A stretch of DNA of 15,545 nucleotides, taken from positions 1 through 15,545 of the forward strand of contig CALXPX010000018.1 in NCBI GenBank assembly GCA_944390305.1, read 5' to 3'. This DNA comes from an uncultured Clostridia bacterium (GTDB taxonomy: Bacteria > Bacillota > Clostridia > TANB77 > CAG-508). Below the pieces are notes generated by a model that saw nothing but the letters and a program-made list of their open reading frames with translations, did not search any database and was not told where the DNA came from. Positions 13,339 through 15,545 of this stretch are shown in pieces (the first letter of the stretch is position 1; each line of letters opens with the position of its first letter). A program made the translations under genes and the position numbers.

Positions 13339-14354
13339 TGAGAAGATTATTTATCATATTGGTTATATTCATTTTTTTTATTTTTGCAATACCAATTATA
13401 TTTACTAAAACGAATGAAGTAAGTGGAAAAGCAGAAAATTTATTAGAAAATACAAATGTAGAAAATAAAATAGAAGAAATTATTTTGAAAGATTATGATT
13501 ATAAACAATATGATAAAATTAAATTATTGCATAAAGATACAAATCAAATTGAAGAATTACCACTAGATGAATATTTGCTAGGAGTAGTATCAGCAGAAAT
13601 GCCTGCTACTTTTGAACAAGAAGCTTTAAATGCTCAAGCAGTAGTTGCAAGAACATATACTATATATTCTATAGTACATAATCAAAATAAACATGGAGAT
13701 GCAGATATATGTGATGATTCTAATTGCTGTCAGGCCTGGATTTCAAAAGATGATAGAATGGCAAAGTGGGAAGAAGATGTGAGAGAAAATAATTGGCGAA
13801 AAATTAAGCTAGCTATAAATAATACAACTGGAAAGATTATAACATACAATGGAGAAGTTATAGATGCGTTTTTTCACTCAAATAGCGGAGGTGTTACAGA
13901 AGCTCCTGTTAATGTATGGGGAGGGACTAATTATCCATATTTACAATCAGTAGAAACAGCAGGAGAAGATGCTTATTCGCAGTATAGTTCAGAAGTAACA
14001 CTTTCAAAAGAAGATTTGAAAAATAAAATACTAAAAAAGCATTCAGATTTTACAATTAACTATGATAACTCAAATTGTATACAAATTTTAGAATACCTAG
14101 ATTCAGGCAGAGTAAAAACAATAAAAATAGGAAATTTAAATCTTTCGGGAGTAGAGGTAAGAACTTTATTAGGATTAAGATCCGCTAATTTTGAAGTAAA
14201 TATAGAAGGAGATAATATAAAATTTACAGTAAAAGGATACGGACATGGGGTTGGAATGAGTCAGACTGGTGCAGATAGTATGGCTAAATCTGGAAGCAAT
14301 TATGAAGATATTATAAAACATTTTTACACAGGTGTAGAAATTGTAGATATGTAA
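13338..14354 (+). CDS. spoIID: Stage II sporulation protein D, peptidoglycan lytic transglycosylase
   Basis: A 338-residue protein starting at GTG 13338, which overlaps the sigF stop by one base. AAAGGAGG at 13326-13333 leaves only four bases of spacing. One N-terminal membrane helix (about 4-22) anchors an extracytoplasmic SpoIID/LytB domain. Landmarks: YLLGVVSAEMPATFEQEALNAQ, with the catalytic Glu87 in SAEMP; Cys125, Cys130 and Cys131 in DADICDDSNCCQAW, where the clostridial SpoIID structure binds zinc; FFHSNSGGVTEAPVNVWGG; and GHGVGMSQTGA near the C-terminus. SpoIID cleaves glycan strands at the septum during engulfment with SpoIIP and SpoIIM. In B. subtilis spoIID is a separate sigma-E gene in the mother cell, so direct fusion to the sigF operon is noteworthy. 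Confidence 0.95.
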   Translation: MRRLFIILVIFIFFIFAIPIIFTKTNEVSGKAENLLENTNVENKIEEIILKDYDYKQYDKIKLLHKDTNQIEELPLDEYLLGVVSAEMPATFEQEALNAQAVVARTYTIYSIVHNQNKHGDADICDDSNCCQAWISKDDRMAKWEEDVRENNWRKIKLAINNTTGKIITYNGEVIDAFFHSNSGGVTEAPVNVWGGTNYPYLQSVETAGEDAYSQYSSEVTLSKEDLKNKILKKHSDFTINYDNSNCIQILEYLDSGRVKTIKIGNLNLSGVEVRTLLGLRSANFEVNIEGDNIKFTVKGYGHGVGMSQTGADSMAKSGSNYEDIIKHFYTGVEIVDM

Positions 14355-14378
14355 AAAATAATTTTTAATTTTAATCAT

Positions 14379-14406
14379 GTATATTTTCCTAAAATAAGGA
14401 AATAAT
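14379..14406 (+). promoter_or_regulatory. Candidate sigma-F promoter of the spoIIQ-type gene
   Basis: GTATA (14379-14383) is followed after 14 bases by GGAAATAAT (14398-14406). This matches the sigma-F consensus known from B. subtilis (GYATA at -35, GGnnAnAnT at -10). It lies 36 bases before the ATG at 14442, just behind spoIID. A weak TTTCCT/AGGAAA repeat overlaps the -10. Confidence 0.6.
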
Positions 14407-14441
14407 CTAAGAAATAAGATTAAAGTACAAGGAGGATATAT

Positions 14442-15290
14442 ATGAGAAGAGAAAAAAGAAATGAAAGAGAAGATGAAAAAATAAAATGGGGAAAATTAAT
14501 TAGTTTTTTAATTGCTATAATTTTATTAGGAGTCGCTATTGCAATTTCTATGACTCAAGAAAGAACAGTAGGAGAGCTTAATTATAATAACCTTAGAGGA
14601 AATAATACATTAAATACAACACCTATGGCAGAAGAGGCAAGTTCAGAATTAAGTAAAAATGTTAATGAGGTTATTTCTTCAAATAATACTATTACAAATA
14701 ATACTACTGGAGGAGATAATGAAGAAGAAAATGATGATGAAATAAATGAAATAAAAAATTCTTTAGAAGTAAATACTAATAATACTGATAATAATACTAC
14801 AAAGCAAAATGTAAATGAAGAGGATAAAAATGATAAAAAAGAAGAAAATAAAGATAATAATATACAGGAAGATACTAAAGTAGAAACAAAATTTATATTT
14901 CCAGTAGAAGGAGAAGTTGTAAAGGAATTTGCAAAAGATAGCTTGGTATATTCTGAAACTCTTGAAGAGTGGACTACTCATATGGGAATAGATATAAAAG
15001 CTGAGAGATCTTCTGTTGTAAAGGCAGTAGCTGATGGAACAGTAAAATCTATAAAAAATGATCCAAGATATGGTCTTACTGTAACAATAGAACATAATGA
15101 TGGATATACAAGTAGTTATTCAAGTTTACTTACAGCAGAATTTGTAAAAGAGGGAGAAAAAGTAACTCAAGGCCAAACAATAGGTAGTGTGGGGAATAGT
15201 GCTGTATTTGAAGTATCTGAGGATAATCATTTACACTTTGAATTGTTAAAGGATGGAGCTAATATTAACCCAGAAATGTATTTGAAATAG
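14442..15290 (+). CDS. spoIIQ: SpoIIQ-type M23 family metallopeptidase
   Basis: A 282-residue protein. AAGGAGG (14429-14435) is six bases before ATG 14442. A charged N-terminus and one membrane helix (about 17-37) are followed by a low-complexity Asn/Thr/Glu/Asp linker (about 45-150) and a LytM/M23 domain (about 153-280). The zinc site is complete: H180 and D184 in HMGID, and H263 and H265 in HLHFEL. It should therefore be an active endopeptidase, as in clostridial SpoIIQ and unlike the degenerate B. subtilis protein. In known systems SpoIIQ sits in the forespore membrane, meets SpoIIIAH across the septum and supports engulfment. The preceding sigma-F-like promoter and the adjacent spoIID support the symbol; other M23 peptidases cannot be excluded without a SpoIIIAH-binding test. 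Confidence 0.85.
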   Translation: MRREKRNEREDEKIKWGKLISFLIAIILLGVAIAISMTQERTVGELNYNNLRGNNTLNTTPMAEEASSELSKNVNEVISSNNTITNNTTGGDNEEENDDEINEIKNSLEVNTNNTDNNTTKQNVNEEDKNDKKEENKDNNIQEDTKVETKFIFPVEGEVVKEFAKDSLVYSETLEEWTTHMGIDIKAERSSVVKAVADGTVKSIKNDPRYGLTVTIEHNDGYTSSYSSLLTAEFVKEGEKVTQGQTIGSVGNSAVFEVSEDNHLHFELLKDGANINPEMYLK

Positions 15291-15382
15291 TTAACAGTAA
15301 TTGTTTGCATAAATATGAAAAAGGTAAAAATTCTTAAAAAAATAAAATGTAATATAATTGTAATAAAAACTTGTAAGTATAT

Positions 15383-15419
15383 AAAAATGAGACAAAATTA
15401 ATATTAGTCTCATTTTTTT
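15383..15419 (+). terminator. Terminator after spoIIQ
   Basis: AAAATGAGAC (15384-15393) pairs perfectly with GTCTCATTTT (15407-15416) around a 13-base loop, and a T-run follows. Confidence 0.9.
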
Positions 15420-15422
15420 ATT

Positions 15423-15451
15423 TTGACTTTTTTCGACACAAATGATAAAAT
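15423..15451 (+). promoter_or_regulatory. Promoter with an embedded Spo0A box before the last gene
   Basis: TTGACT (15423-15428) and TAAAAT (15446-15451) are separated by 17 bases. Inside the spacer, TTCGACA (15432-15438) is a perfect 0A box on the minus strand. The same box offers an alternative -35 (TCGACA, 15433-15438) with TAAATA 18 bases on (15457-15462). Binding could thus block the first promoter or activate the second. Confidence 0.6.
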
Positions 15452-15481
15452 TTCGTTAAATAGAAAGTTGTAGGTGATAAA

Positions 15482-15545
15482 ATGATTTACCAAAATGATA
15501 TTACAAATTTAGAATCAGATATCAGAGAAAAAATCGGACAAAAGA
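15482..15545 (+). CDS. Partial gene running off the right edge, possibly Veg family
   Basis: The first 21 codons read MIYQNDITNLESDIREKIGQ and then Lys, preceded by AGGTGAT (15472-15478). The pattern of a polar start, an amphipathic helix and then IGQK resembles the N-terminus of clostridial Veg proteins (small DUF1021 family), where a conserved Lys-rich segment would follow. This rests on little sequence and is tentative. The Spo0A box in the promoter suggests control at the onset of sporulation or biofilm entry. Confidence 0.45.
   Translation, partial: MIYQNDITNLESDIREKIGQK

Noticed and set aside
15315..15401. A 28-residue basic ORF (MKKVKILKKIK...) between spoIIQ and its terminator
   Set aside because: There is no Shine-Dalgarno before the ATG, and the frame ends inside the terminator stem. 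Lys-rich short frames arise easily in A-rich sequence.

Overview
The window is very AT-rich and almost fully coding on the + strand, apart from one tiny divergent gene at the left edge. Shine-Dalgarno sites are strong (AAGGAGG and GGTGAT types), introns are absent and TGA is used as a stop. A complete set of early sporulation genes (spoIIAA, spoIIAB, sigF, spoIID, a spoIIQ-type M23 gene) with Spo0A boxes points to an endospore-forming low-GC Firmicute. The lineage is probably an anaerobic, uncultured Clostridia-type one; that level of placement is inference from gene style only.

Layout. (1) 1-2051: divergent promoters separate a 50-residue membrane protein (minus strand) from a membrane-anchored GH18 glycosidase with a stalk and an SH3 domain (plus strand). 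(2) 2104-2946: an unrecognised Rossmann-like protein whose ribosome-binding site lies inside the upstream terminator hairpin. (3) 2947-4533: a roughly 400-base non-coding stretch with micro-ORFs, a promoter, a 17-codon leader ORF with a (TA)10 tract and a long terminator hairpin. It leads to a prepilin-like protein carrying a formylglycine-generating-enzyme/C-type-lectin-like domain. (4) 4601-5196: greA as a single gene with its own promoter and terminator. (5) 5281-9887: an operon of a LacX-type aldose epimerase, a small two-helix membrane protein, valS and an unrecognised single-pass membrane protein. (6) 9903-11629: a second copy of the leader-plus-hairpin module, then a second prepilin-like protein with a degenerate beta-propeller-like passenger. 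(7) 11643-14354: inverted Spo0A boxes, a terminator, then spoIIAA-spoIIAB-sigF-spoIID, overlapping or closely spaced. (8) 14379-15419: a candidate sigma-F promoter, the spoIIQ-type gene and a terminator. (9) 15423-15545: a promoter with an embedded Spo0A box and the first 21 codons of a gene that may be veg.

How the genes work together. SpoIIAB holds sigma-F inactive until SpoIIAA, dephosphorylated in the forespore, releases it. Sigma-F would then read the promoter in front of the spoIIQ-type gene. SpoIID (mother-cell peptidoglycan lytic enzyme in known systems) and the SpoIIQ-type endopeptidase (forespore) act on the engulfing septum. Having spoIID overlap the end of sigF is a notable arrangement.

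The most novel-looking signal is the duplicated module of about 130 bases. It comprises a 17-residue peptide ORF ending in (Tyr-Ile)3, encoded by a perfect (TA)10 run, followed by a related long hairpin with a U-tract. It occurs twice, each time directly before a prepilin-like gene whose N-terminus is shared while the passenger domain differs.
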